Of a stretch of 6,474 nt of DNA, positions 1 through 6,027 are shown piece by piece; position 1 is the stretch's first letter; each line of letters starts with the position of its first letter. The notes beneath the pieces were generated by a model. It had not been told where the DNA came from and did not search any database. It was given only the letters and a program-made list of their open reading frames with translations. The translations under genes and the position numbers were made by a program. This stretch comes from Euryarchaeota archaeon UBA229 (GTDB taxonomy: Archaea; Thermoplasmatota; Poseidoniia; Poseidoniales; Poseidoniaceae), in assembly GCA_002505355.1 (NCBI GenBank), contig DAUW01000037.1:1-6474 (forward strand), read 5' to 3'.

Positions 1-216
1 TCACTCTTGCTTTTCCCATGTGGCGTGATTACTTTAGCGAGGCCTTGGTCATGGTTCAGTACTACCGAAGATATTCGTGATCCTGTTGTGAAAGTAAGGC
101 TTGGTATTGTAGCAGGAATTGCATTAATTGCAGTAATCTCCTTTGGTTGGCCCGCCTTGCTTGTTATAGGAATAGCCTTGATTATCTATGCGGTAGCAAG
201 ATGGACGAATGGATAA
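1..216 (+). CDS. C-terminal end of an integral membrane protein (5' end outside window)
   Basis: The reading frame is open from the first base of the window to a TAA at 214-216, so this is the last 71 residues of a longer protein; the TTG at position 7 is only an internal codon. The visible part starts with a hydrophobic stretch (SLLLFPCGVITLA), then a polar loop (about FSTTEDIRDPVVKVR), then two closely spaced hydrophobic segments separated by a short FGWP turn, ending in ARWTNG. This is the tail of a polytopic membrane protein. The helix-polar loop-helix-helix ending is loosely reminiscent of the C-terminus of CDP-alcohol phosphatidyltransferases of the phosphatidylserine/archaetidylserine synthase type, but no catalytic motif lies in the window, so that idea is weak. 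It is convergent with the hydrolase gene downstream. Confidence 0.6.
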   Translation, partial: SLLLFPCGVITLARPWSWFSTTEDIRDPVVKVRLGIVAGIALIAVISFGWPALLVIGIALIIYAVARWTNG

Positions 217-286
217 GACCTACCCGAATACCCATTGCAATTCCATTAGTTTGCTCAGTTATATTGCATGGTGTTTATCATTAAAT

Positions 287-300
287 CTTGTGTACACAAG
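287..300. repeat. Perfect 14-bp palindrome CTTGTGTACACAAG
   Basis: The sequence CTTGTGTACACAAG reads identically on both strands over all 14 positions, and the symmetry stops at the flanking bases. It has no loop, so it suits a dimeric DNA-binding protein better than an RNA hairpin. It sits between two convergent stop codons, where a promoter operator would be unexpected, unless an unseen transcript starts here. Function unknown. Confidence 0.55.
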
Positions 301-332
301 CTGACAAGTTATTCATTTCACATGATATGATT

Positions 333-353
333 AAATTACATCGATGTATTTTT
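333..353 (+). terminator. Possible terminator: palindrome followed by T-run
   Basis: TACATCGATGTA (337-348) is a perfect 12-bp palindrome. Beyond one mismatched pair it is flanked by AAA on the left and TTT on the right, giving an imperfect 20-bp symmetry, and the right side runs into five T (349-353). It lies about 120 bases past the stop of the upstream plus-strand gene. The RNA stem would be short and weak, so the T-run is the more credible termination signal. The palindrome could equally be a protein-binding site. Confidence 0.3.
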
Positions 354-384
354 GCTTATAATTCTGCCCAGTAACGCTTTCTGG

Positions 385-1413
385 TCAAGATTTAAGGAAT
401 TTTGCGGTGTCTTCTGCAGCCACTTCAAACAGCGTTTTCCCGTTCGGTGCGAAGCAGTGACCTGAATCGAGATTCTTGATAGTGCATGAGTTGGGGTTGA
501 AAATATTGTTCAAATCAGCGAGTTTATTGACATCACATATTTTATCCGTTGTTCCCGCAAGAACAAGCACAGGATTAGGTAGTGCCTCTAGTTTTGTCTT
601 GTTATCCTCAAGGAATGATTTTGTTGGTGTACAATCGTCATAAAGTTGATCATAAAAATTCATCCAATGACTCTCAGGATATAGGTCAGAACGTATGGCA
701 GCGAGACCACTCATAATGAAGCCAGGTAATTTATCCGCTTTTTCCATGCCGAGCCAGTCATGAAACCAGCGCTCCATTTCTTCTCGACCGTTCCAGGCAG
801 CGAGAGTTCCCCACTGTTTAGACTCAAAGATGGAGTTGTAGTTATCAGTTGTCGCCTCGTTATAGAAATATGGTGCAAGTAATACTAACTGGTTGACATT
901 ATGTGGGTTTCTTAGAGCATAATTGGTTGCAATAGAGCCTCCTAATGAATAGCCCATAAGATCAAACGATTCTGTCAATTTAATCTTAACCAGAAACCGC
1001 TCCAAGCAAGCAGCCATAGCATCAGTTGAGCATCCTGGGTCAGCGAAATTTTCGTTCATGGAAGCTCGTTTTCCATGGTATGGTAACTCGAAAATTATTA
1101 CGCGTCGATTGGGGATCAGTTTCAGCAAGTCAGCAAATTGGACACCCATGAGATGCATGTATGCACTAAGCCCTGGAACAATAACTAGTGGTTTTTCATT
1201 TGTCTCTTGCCCATTCATCCGTTCTAAATACCAAGCCGTACGGCCATTATCCAAAGTAATACTCTTCTCTTGGAGTTTACATTTTGACAACTGGCTTGAC
1301 ATATCGATTTTCACTAGAGTTTTACCTAATACTGGAAAATAAAAAGGTGATAAAACCCATAGCAAACCAGATAACGATATTAGGATTAAAACTACAACAA
1401 TGATAGTAGTCAT
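385..1413 (-). CDS. Membrane-anchored alpha/beta hydrolase (lipase/esterase type)
   Basis: A 342-residue alpha/beta-hydrolase-fold enzyme, most likely an esterase or lipase acting on acyl esters at the membrane. Residues 1 to about 22 form a hydrophobic N-terminal helix (membrane anchor or uncleaved signal). The core begins near 75 with strand VIVPG followed by GLSAYM (oxyanion-hole region, 81-86). The nucleophile elbow is G154-Y-S156-L-G-G, the acid is Asp290 in AGTTD, and the base is His319 in DSGHC, so the whole Ser-Asp-His triad is present in correct order. Residues about 182-260 form a helical cap with many aromatics, usual for lipid substrates. The N-terminal helix plus triad layout resembles ABHD6-like monoacylglycerol lipases, but haloperoxidase-like or hydrolase members of other specificity cannot be excluded. 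The ATG at 1413 is chosen because it includes the anchor. It is divergent from the ACBP gene, which supports a lipid role. Substrate is inferred, fold is certain. Confidence 0.9.
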   Translation of the reverse strand: MTTIIVVVLILISLSGLLWVLSPFYFPVLGKTLVKIDMSSQLSKCKLQEKSITLDNGRTAWYLERMNGQETNEKPLVIVPGLSAYMHLMGVQFADLLKLIPNRRVIIFELPYHGKRASMNENFADPGCSTDAMAACLERFLVKIKLTESFDLMGYSLGGSIATNYALRNPHNVNQLVLLAPYFYNEATTDNYNSIFESKQWGTLAAWNGREEMERWFHDWLGMEKADKLPGFIMSGLAAIRSDLYPESHWMNFYDQLYDDCTPTKSFLEDNKTKLEALPNPVLVLAGTTDKICDVNKLADLNNIFNPNSCTIKNLDSGHCFAPNGKTLFEVAAEDTAKFLKS

Positions 1414-1436
1414 AAAATGACGATTCCTACTACGCC

Positions 1437-1450
1437 TATTTATGTTTATA
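1437..1450 (-). promoter_or_regulatory. Putative TATA box for the alpha/beta hydrolase
   Basis: Read on the minus strand this is TATAAACATAAATA, an A/T-rich block whose two possible TATA cores centre about 27 and 34 bases before the hydrolase ATG. With archaeal spacing (TATA centre roughly 25-27 bases before the start of transcription), the mRNA would be leaderless or have a leader of under 10 bases. A weak AGGAA lies 12 or so bases before the ATG, too far for a typical Shine-Dalgarno site. Assignment assumes an archaeal host. Confidence 0.4.
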
Positions 1451-1520
1451 TCGAATGATCAAAGTATTGCACGGCGTAATCAGTTGGTAAATAGCGATGT
1501 AGCCCACATGTAACATAATG

Positions 1521-1541
1521 AATTAACAGGAAGAGTTAATT
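1521..1541. repeat. Perfect 7-bp inverted repeat (AATTAAC-N7-GTTAATT), possible operator
   Basis: AATTAAC at 1521-1527 and its exact reverse complement GTTAATT at 1535-1541 are separated by seven bases, giving half-site centres 14 bases apart. The right half overlaps the TATA-like block before the ACBP gene, and the 3' end is 22 bases from the ACBP start codon. This is where a repressor would block TBP binding. The half sites are A/T-rich, so chance occurrence is possible. Confidence 0.45.
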
Positions 1542-1544
1542 TAT
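1536..1544 (+). promoter_or_regulatory. Putative TATA box for the ACBP gene
   Basis: TTAATTTAT centres about 24 bases before the ACBP ATG, close to the distance expected between an archaeal TATA box and the transcription start of a leaderless mRNA. There is no Shine-Dalgarno-like purine run in the bases just before the ATG (GATTAGAATCAAC). It overlaps the right arm of the inverted repeat at 1521-1541. Confidence 0.4.
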
Positions 1545-1563
1545 CGGTTGGATTAGAATCAAC

Positions 1564-1878
1564 ATGGATAACGTCGATGATGATTTCCTAACTGCATGTA
1601 AAACGGTTGAAGGTTTGTATACTCGACTTAATAATTCGACCATTAGAAAAATTTACGCATTCTATAAACAGGCCACAGAAGGAAATGCTTCTGGCAAGAG
1701 GCCAAGCGTGTTAAAATTAAGAGATCGAATAAAATTTGATTCATGGTCATCAATTTCTGGGATGTCCAAGACTGATGCAAAAATTGCTTATATTGAGCTA
1801 GTCAACAGCCTAGAATTTGAAGAAAATGAAGTCACATGTGAAGAAAGAGAAGCTCGATTGAATTATGAATTATCATAA
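1564..1878 (+). CDS. Acyl-CoA-binding protein (ACBP) family
   Basis: A 104-residue cytosolic protein of the acyl-CoA-binding family, small four-helix bundles that bind and buffer long-chain acyl-CoA esters. It aligns to animal ACBP without gaps through the core with an offset of three. The hallmark Y-K-Q-A-T is at 34-38, followed by the R-P pair at 46-47, then K57-F-D-S-W61 (KWDAW in animals), G-M-S-K at 66-69 and the D-A...A-Y at 71-76. The residues known to contact ligand in bovine/human ACBP (Tyr28, Lys32, Lys54, Tyr73) correspond to Tyr31, Lys35, Lys57 and Tyr76, all kept. Trp55 is replaced by Phe58, a conservative change. Residues 85-104 are a glutamate-rich charged tail beyond the usual domain end. 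The ATG at 1564 gives the standard family N-terminus. Divergent from the lipase-like gene, so it probably receives or buffers acyl-CoA made from released fatty acids. ACBPs are mainly eukaryotic with scattered bacterial cases, so transfer is likely. Confidence 0.93.
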   Translation: MDNVDDDFLTACKTVEGLYTRLNNSTIRKIYAFYKQATEGNASGKRPSVLKLRDRIKFDSWSSISGMSKTDAKIAYIELVNSLEFEENEVTCEEREARLNYELS

Positions 1879-1923
1879 CTAATACCCGTCATATTTGCTA
1901 CTAAATTAACATAATAACGCACC

Positions 1924-2793
1924 CTATGGTTTATTGAAATCGTCCTGCCGGTCACCGAAAACTGGACAATTTGTTTTGTACGGACATCGTTTGCAATACA
2001 TCGGCGACTTTGTCAATGGTAATGTATCAATATTACTTGTTCTATAGAAATAATCTCGAAGAACATTCATGTGGTGAACGTCTTTTTCTAGCAACTGTTT
2101 GGTTTCCTGCAGCATTCTCTGACTTGGTATAACCCGCCTTTGATACCATTTTCCGTCGAGAAAAAATATTCCATAAATGGTGAATTTACTTTCTAAGTTC
2201 GGCATGTATTGATTGCCTTTTGACCAAAGTAACATAGTACAAAGCTCGAGATCAAGGTACGGCTGTTTACGTTCAGCCTGAAAGTTTAGGCGTACTAGAT
2301 GCCACTTGTTTGCGGTCCTAAACACAATATCGGGTGAGCAGTATACCTGTAAATGACCGAACGTTACTACACCTGTTCGTTCGTGAAAACTCCACTCTCT
2401 AATTTCCCCGCTAGATAATTTTCTGATTAATGGCTGTCTAAGTAGTGTCTTCAATCTTGCATACCCATTGGAAATTAACCGGTCCTTGTCAGGCTTGATA
2501 CCCTCGGTATTCTGCGAGTTGAATTTGTAAAGGTTGGTGATAATCTTAAATCTGAGGTTTGAATAAATAGTTTTACCTGTCCAAATTACGTTGTTATGCA
2601 AATCTTTCAACCACTGGAAAAACACCTCTCTTGTTGAGATTATCATAACATCATAAGGAGAGCGCCATCTTGGTGCGGAATATTCTCTGGTTTTTTGTAT
2701 GTTATTTGTGAGGTACTTAATGCTAAAACGGCGCGCACAGTTAGTAAACACCTTTCTTCGAGTTAGACTCCATTCAGATACATAATTCGACAT
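1924..2793 (-). CDS. PD-(D/E)XK-superfamily (AddB/Cas4/RecB-like) Fe-S protein, probably catalytically inactive
   Basis: A 289-residue protein with the outline of the PDDEXK_1 (RecB/AddB/Cas4) nuclease family. The N-terminus, S-x-T-R-R-K-V-F-x-N-C19-A-R-R-F-S-I-K-Y-L, matches the usual 'Cys-Pro-Arg-Arg-Phe' opening, and the C-terminus has C267-x2-C270-P-x4-C276-P. Cys19 plus C-x2-C-x5-C is the four-cysteine 4Fe-4S arrangement seen in AddB. The first active-site Asp is likely D155 in SPDIVF. The next strand, HLVRLNF (165-171), sits where the family has a V-(D/E)-x-K-T motif, but here the acid is Arg168 and the lysine is Asn170. The Q-x3-Y motif is also not clear (LDLELCTMLLW, 180-190). By this manual alignment it keeps the fold and cluster but has lost the metal site, so it may bind DNA without cutting it. 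It is 36 bases downstream of the large membrane protein and convergent with the ACBP gene. No partner helicase or CRISPR genes are visible. Confidence 0.72.
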   Translation of the reverse strand: MSNYVSEWSLTRRKVFTNCARRFSIKYLTNNIQKTREYSAPRWRSPYDVMIISTREVFFQWLKDLHNNVIWTGKTIYSNLRFKIITNLYKFNSQNTEGIKPDKDRLISNGYARLKTLLRQPLIRKLSSGEIREWSFHERTGVVTFGHLQVYCSPDIVFRTANKWHLVRLNFQAERKQPYLDLELCTMLLWSKGNQYMPNLESKFTIYGIFFLDGKWYQRRVIPSQRMLQETKQLLEKDVHHMNVLRDYFYRTSNIDTLPLTKSPMYCKRCPYKTNCPVFGDRQDDFNKP

Positions 2794-2829
2794 AATGGAT
2801 TGTATACCCTTTTATGATTGTAAAGGTAT

Positions 2830-5151
2830 TCACAGCAGACCAACATTCATGCTAGTCAAAACAGCATTTATCGTTACCCATATTGCCAGTGGTAGCGTCA
2901 ACCACCCAACAAATTGGGTGAATGATTCTGCACCGAATCTGCCAAATAAGCGAGAAATAGGTCCCCCAACGGCTGCAATGATTCGCAGTGAAAGAACTGC
3001 AAGACCGCCAAGTGCAAGGATTAGCACTAGCGAAAGAACTGCTCTAAGGATACCAAAAATTCCACTCAATACTGCAGCACCGACAGCTTGTGGGAATAGT
3101 GCAGGGAATGCAAGAATACCAAACCAGCCAAACCAAATTCCAATTAGAATGTCGCGCTCCATGTCTTCCAGCGGCCGCCAATCTTGGAAATATTTAGGAT
3201 AGAGTCCATGAATCAGTCTGCCGAGTATTGCTGCTTCGAATGGTTTACCATTCTTAGCAGTGAAGAAAGCCATTTCAACAAACCACAACATCATTGCAAT
3301 GTCAATATAGAATAGCAAACCTGCACCCAATGGCAAGATAGTTGCCAGTAATATAGGGAGGTTTACTAGCATAATCCCGGCGGCACCGGCAGCAATTATC
3401 GAGCCCCAAAGTGATCCTGGTGGAAGTGGTTCATCCGGTGGTGTCCAGCCTTCTCTTGGCAAAGCGATGAAAAACAGGAATAATCCTGGACCAAGCAATA
3501 AGCCAAAGTAAGCCCCGAGATTCTGTGGCCCACCAGCCGGAATCTCATCAATAGCCTCACTGATGTCATCAGCATAAGCAACCGGAGTTTTTGAGTAAGT
3601 AACGTGCATTGCTTTGTCAATAATCACCACGGAATCGGCGACACCATCGGGCAAAGTTGAGGCAAACTGCTCATCCTTATCGAGGAGAATTGGCCATGAT
3701 GTGTTGAGTTTTTGTCGCATTTGAACTATATCAGAACTCATTGGTTCTAACCCAGATAAGACATGAATGATTGCTATGTTGTCACCGTAACGGTTGAGGG
3801 TTTCGTTGAACTGGTTGGATTGTTCGATGAGATTCTCCGATGCGGGCAATCCGATGCCGATGACTAGAGCGTCCTTTCCATCAAAGAGATCACTTACTGT
3901 TAAGATTCCACCATTTTCATCAAATAATTCAGCGTTAGGTACTCGCGTATTGTCATAAATTGCAGCATCAGCGCCGAGATTATTTTGGCTGAAGGCTGTG
4001 GGTACGAACAGCATCATCATCACTGCTAGCGCACTGAGTATAGGGATTGGTATTAGTAATCCCTGATTAAATGCATTGCCAACAAACGCCAGTAGCGCAA
4101 CTATCGCTGACAAGGTTAGGAAAATTTTTGCTGATAGGAAGCCACTATCATCAGCGGTCACTTCGAAGCGGAGGATACCAAAGGCATGACAATCGCTGTT
4201 TAGGTCACCGTACACTGTCCTGACGCACATTTGTAGGTTTAATTCACCATTAGTAAGTACTTTCTTACCTGACCATGTCCAAATAGATTCATTGTCACCA
4301 ATTGCCCGAATAGTCAAACCTTTTCCAGTTGAGTCCTCAAGTTTGTTATCATTAGACAACGAGATTTTTTCAAAATCTTTCAGTGGACCCCATATTTCCC
4401 ACTTGATGTCTCTAATGTCGGGCGCACCCCAAGGCATTAGTGGTTCAAACTCGATGTGTGCGATATTTGCTTCATCAAGTATCATTCGCATTTCCGGTTG
4501 ATATAGCACTCCAACCATGATAATGCCACCCGAATTTTGTGGTTCTGGTCCACCTCCCCACTGCACCATAACGCTTGAGCCAAGACAGTTGTGCACGGCG
4601 CTAAGTGACAATGTAAAGACGTCTCCAGGATTAGCGGTTATGTTAAGTTCATTTTCGGGGCCTGAGAAATTCATTGCCTGGCCCGAGGTTATCTCGTCAA
4701 CAATCTCAGTAACCGACTCTTGGTAAATTTGTTCGCCACCAAGGCTGACAGTATATGTCAAGGTTGTTGTGGCATCTGAAAGTTGCAATGAGGTGGTTTG
4801 CTGGCGAAAGCATGTCTCTGGTCCAACATTGTCATCAAGATAGACTGAGAAAAACACACTCAATTTGACAGTTTGCGAAAAACCCGTTTGAACTGGTTCG
4901 CTTTGGATAGTGAATATTTCGCCATTGAACAACGGGTCTAAGCTGATACCGCCTTCGGTTTGGTCCGGCCTGTCTCGCTGTAAAACAGCGGTTGTCTCAG
5001 TCATCCCTTCGACAAATAATTGCTCAACTGGATTTACCTGCCAATCGATGTAACCTGGCTTGTATGAGTCATCTTGTGCCGAGACACTTGCAGATGTGAT
5101 GACGCCAGCCAGTAAAATTAGCAAAACGATGCTAATTAACCGGTTGGCCAT
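2830..5151 (-). CDS. Secreted/membrane protein: ectodomain + cysteine-less thioredoxin-like domain + polytopic membrane domain
   Basis: A 773-residue protein. Residues 1-25 form a clear signal peptide (MANR, a hydrophobic core, then VSA before QDD). An exported, beta-rich ectodomain spans about 26-335, with four cysteines (114, 189, 309, 321) able to form two disulfides and sequons at N161, N170 and N287. Two hydrophobic helices follow (about 342-362 and 366-387). Residues 390-540 resemble a redoxin/AhpC-TlpA thioredoxin fold: R-V-P-N-A-E-L-F-D entry, V-S-D-L-F-D-G-K, strand ALVIGIG, then a helix, P-I-L-L-D-K-D-E and VVIID. The place of the active-site cysteines is GLPASEN (434-440), and there is no cysteine at all after 321. 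The C-terminal part has about six membrane helices (545-563, 583-604, 607-629, 668-688, 703-725, 747-767). If both mid helices span, the redoxin-like domain is extracellular. Function unknown; sensing, scaffolding or envelope stability are guesses. It starts 46 bases after the DUF92 gene. No Shine-Dalgarno site. Confidence 0.85.
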   Translation of the reverse strand: MANRLISIVLLILLAGVITSASVSAQDDSYKPGYIDWQVNPVEQLFVEGMTETTAVLQRDRPDQTEGGISLDPLFNGEIFTIQSEPVQTGFSQTVKLSVFFSVYLDDNVGPETCFRQQTTSLQLSDATTTLTYTVSLGGEQIYQESVTEIVDEITSGQAMNFSGPENELNITANPGDVFTLSLSAVHNCLGSSVMVQWGGGPEPQNSGGIIMVGVLYQPEMRMILDEANIAHIEFEPLMPWGAPDIRDIKWEIWGPLKDFEKISLSNDNKLEDSTGKGLTIRAIGDNESIWTWSGKKVLTNGELNLQMCVRTVYGDLNSDCHAFGILRFEVTADDSGFLSAKIFLTLSAIVALLAFVGNAFNQGLLIPIPILSALAVMMMLFVPTAFSQNNLGADAAIYDNTRVPNAELFDENGGILTVSDLFDGKDALVIGIGLPASENLIEQSNQFNETLNRYGDNIAIIHVLSGLEPMSSDIVQMRQKLNTSWPILLDKDEQFASTLPDGVADSVVIIDKAMHVTYSKTPVAYADDISEAIDEIPAGGPQNLGAYFGLLLGPGLFLFFIALPREGWTPPDEPLPPGSLWGSIIAAGAAGIMLVNLPILLATILPLGAGLLFYIDIAMMLWFVEMAFFTAKNGKPFEAAILGRLIHGLYPKYFQDWRPLEDMERDILIGIWFGWFGILAFPALFPQAVGAAVLSGIFGILRAVLSLVLILALGGLAVLSLRIIAAVGGPISRLFGRFGAESFTQFVGWLTLPLAIWVTINAVLTSMNVGLL

Positions 5152-5197
5152 GATTGTTCGAGTTGCTATCAGTTGAATAAGTATCTGTTTTGTGATA

Positions 5198-5956
5198 TCA
5201 ATATTTCAACCAAGCAAACATGATTATCATACCAGAGGTTATTGCCAAAGCATTGACTCCACCTTTAGTGAGATAGCCTCGGTTCTCAAACCAAGCTCCC
5301 AACAGGCTGTCGATTTGACAGCCTATCCAGCCGATGGCGACAACCGCTCCCATCAGGCTGATGCCATCGCCAACTGAATTATCCAAATTTGTCAAATACC
5401 AAGCACCAAATGTCATCATGCCAATTATCAGCGCACCAATTAGGGCGGCAAACTGGCCGGTTTTTGAGTAACCACCGTTAATACCGGGTTCACATTTTTT
5501 TAGCGTCGTAATCATTCTTACATTATCGTCAAGACACCCAAATTCGCTGGCGAATGTATCGGCCGCCGCAACCGATACAGCAGCACCAAACATCCACAAC
5601 CCAAATTCCCACTGTTCGGTAAGAAACGCACCTGTTGCGATCAATGCTGGTATCGCGCCATTAGCAAATACGTTTACCCAACCGCGGTGACCATCGTCGC
5701 TCTCCGACATGTTCTTCGCTTTTTTCTCGTCAAATTTCCATTTCGTTGCTATATGTGAAAATGCCAAAAACGCTAGGAGAGTCAGTAGCCAGGTCCAGTG
5801 ACCCAACAGCCCAACTAGTAAACCAACAAAAACGGCAGCTGCGACTCCTGCTGAATCAAGAACTCGAGCCTTTGTCGATGCAACAATTAGTAGAATAATA
5901 GTTAGTGAGGTGATGATCAAGTTACCTTGGTTTATTCCCTCAGCAAGGTAATCCAT
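5198..5956 (-). CDS. DUF92 / TMEM19 / VTE6-family integral membrane protein
   Basis: A 252-residue polytopic membrane protein of the DUF92 family (Pfam PF01940, TIGR00297). Family landmarks are visible in order: V-L-D-S-A-G-V-A-A-A (32-41), R91-G-W-V-N-V-F-A-N-G100, A-A-D-T-F-A-S-E-F-G (131-140), P-G-I-N-G-G-Y-S (157-164) and G-C-Q-I-D-S-L-L-G-A (212-221), with about six hydrophobic helices between them. Full length for the family, so the ATG at 5956 fits. The best-known member, plant VTE6, acts in phytyl-phosphate phosphorylation, so a role as a polyprenyl-phosphate kinase in isoprenoid metabolism is a reasonable family-based guess. In an archaeon this could feed isoprenoid lipid synthesis or salvage, but the substrate is not visible in the sequence. 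It lies 71 bases after the PrsW-like gene and 46 bases before the large redoxin-like gene on the same strand. Confidence 0.92.
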   Translation of the reverse strand: MDYLAEGINQGNLIITSLTIILLIVASTKARVLDSAGVAAAVFVGLLVGLLGHWTWLLTLLAFLAFSHIATKWKFDEKKAKNMSESDDGHRGWVNVFANGAIPALIATGAFLTEQWEFGLWMFGAAVSVAAADTFASEFGCLDDNVRMITTLKKCEPGINGGYSKTGQFAALIGALIIGMMTFGAWYLTNLDNSVGDGISLMGAVVAIGWIGCQIDSLLGAWFENRGYLTKGGVNALAITSGMIIMFAWLKY

Positions 5957-5990
5957 GGTTTTCGCCTATTCTACGCTCCAAAGGACAACT

Positions 5991-5997
5991 TAAATTT
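5991..5997 (-). promoter_or_regulatory. Weak TATA-like element before the DUF92 gene
   Basis: AAATTTA (palindromic, so also read on the minus strand) is centred about 38 bases before the DUF92 ATG, in the 71-base gap after the PrsW-like gene. It could drive the DUF92 gene independently with a leader of about 10 bases. There is no Shine-Dalgarno match next to the ATG. Weak evidence, since such A/T stretches are common here. Confidence 0.22.
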
Positions 5998-6027
5998 GCT
6001 TCCCTAGTATTTGAGCTCCTAGACCAA

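Larger units (their letters stand above)
217..384. other. Intergenic region between convergent genes
   Basis: This stretch lies between the stop of the partial membrane-protein gene and the stop of the minus-strand hydrolase gene. It is A/T-rich and I find no credible ORF in it. It holds two short palindromes (287-300 and around 333-352) and a run of five T on the plus strand at 349-353. The T-run could help end transcription of the plus-strand gene, as U-tracts do in archaea. No RNA gene is recognisable. Confidence 0.6.

Noticed and set aside
1058..1342. 94-codon plus-strand ORF inside the hydrolase gene
   Set aside because: It lies wholly within the hydrolase coding region on the opposite strand, and its translation shows no family signature, while the hydrolase frame has a complete catalytic triad.
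1879..1923. Bidirectional terminator between ACBP and the nuclease-like gene
   Set aside because: The 45-base gap shows no stem-loop and no long T-run on either strand.
1924..2793. Cas4 of a CRISPR-Cas system
   Set aside because: There is no CRISPR array or other cas gene in the window, the catalytic E-x-K is missing, and the Fe-S ligand arrangement is shared by many RecB-like proteins.
2809..2817. ATAAAAGGG on the minus strand as a TATA box for the Fe-S nuclease-like gene
   Set aside because: It centres only about 20 bases before the ATG, which is too close for usual archaeal spacing, and the gene may be read through from the upstream gene 36 bases away.
2795..3202. 135-codon plus-strand ORF opposite the end of the 773-residue gene
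   Set aside because: The translation is rich in Pro, Ser, Arg and Asn typical of the antisense of membrane-helix codons, and the opposite frame encodes clear membrane helices.
3396..3620. 74-codon minus-strand ORF in another frame of the 773-residue gene
   Set aside because: It is fully contained in a long, well-structured reading frame on the same strand and has no recognisable domain.
4292..4726. Two 69-codon plus-strand ORFs opposite the ectodomain
   Set aside because: Both are antisense to the ectodomain coding sequence and show no independent promoter or protein features.
5192..5377. 61-codon plus-strand ORF opposite the DUF92 3' end
   Set aside because: The DUF92 frame carries a conserved family motif (GCQIDSLLGA) in this stretch, so the antisense frame is a shadow.
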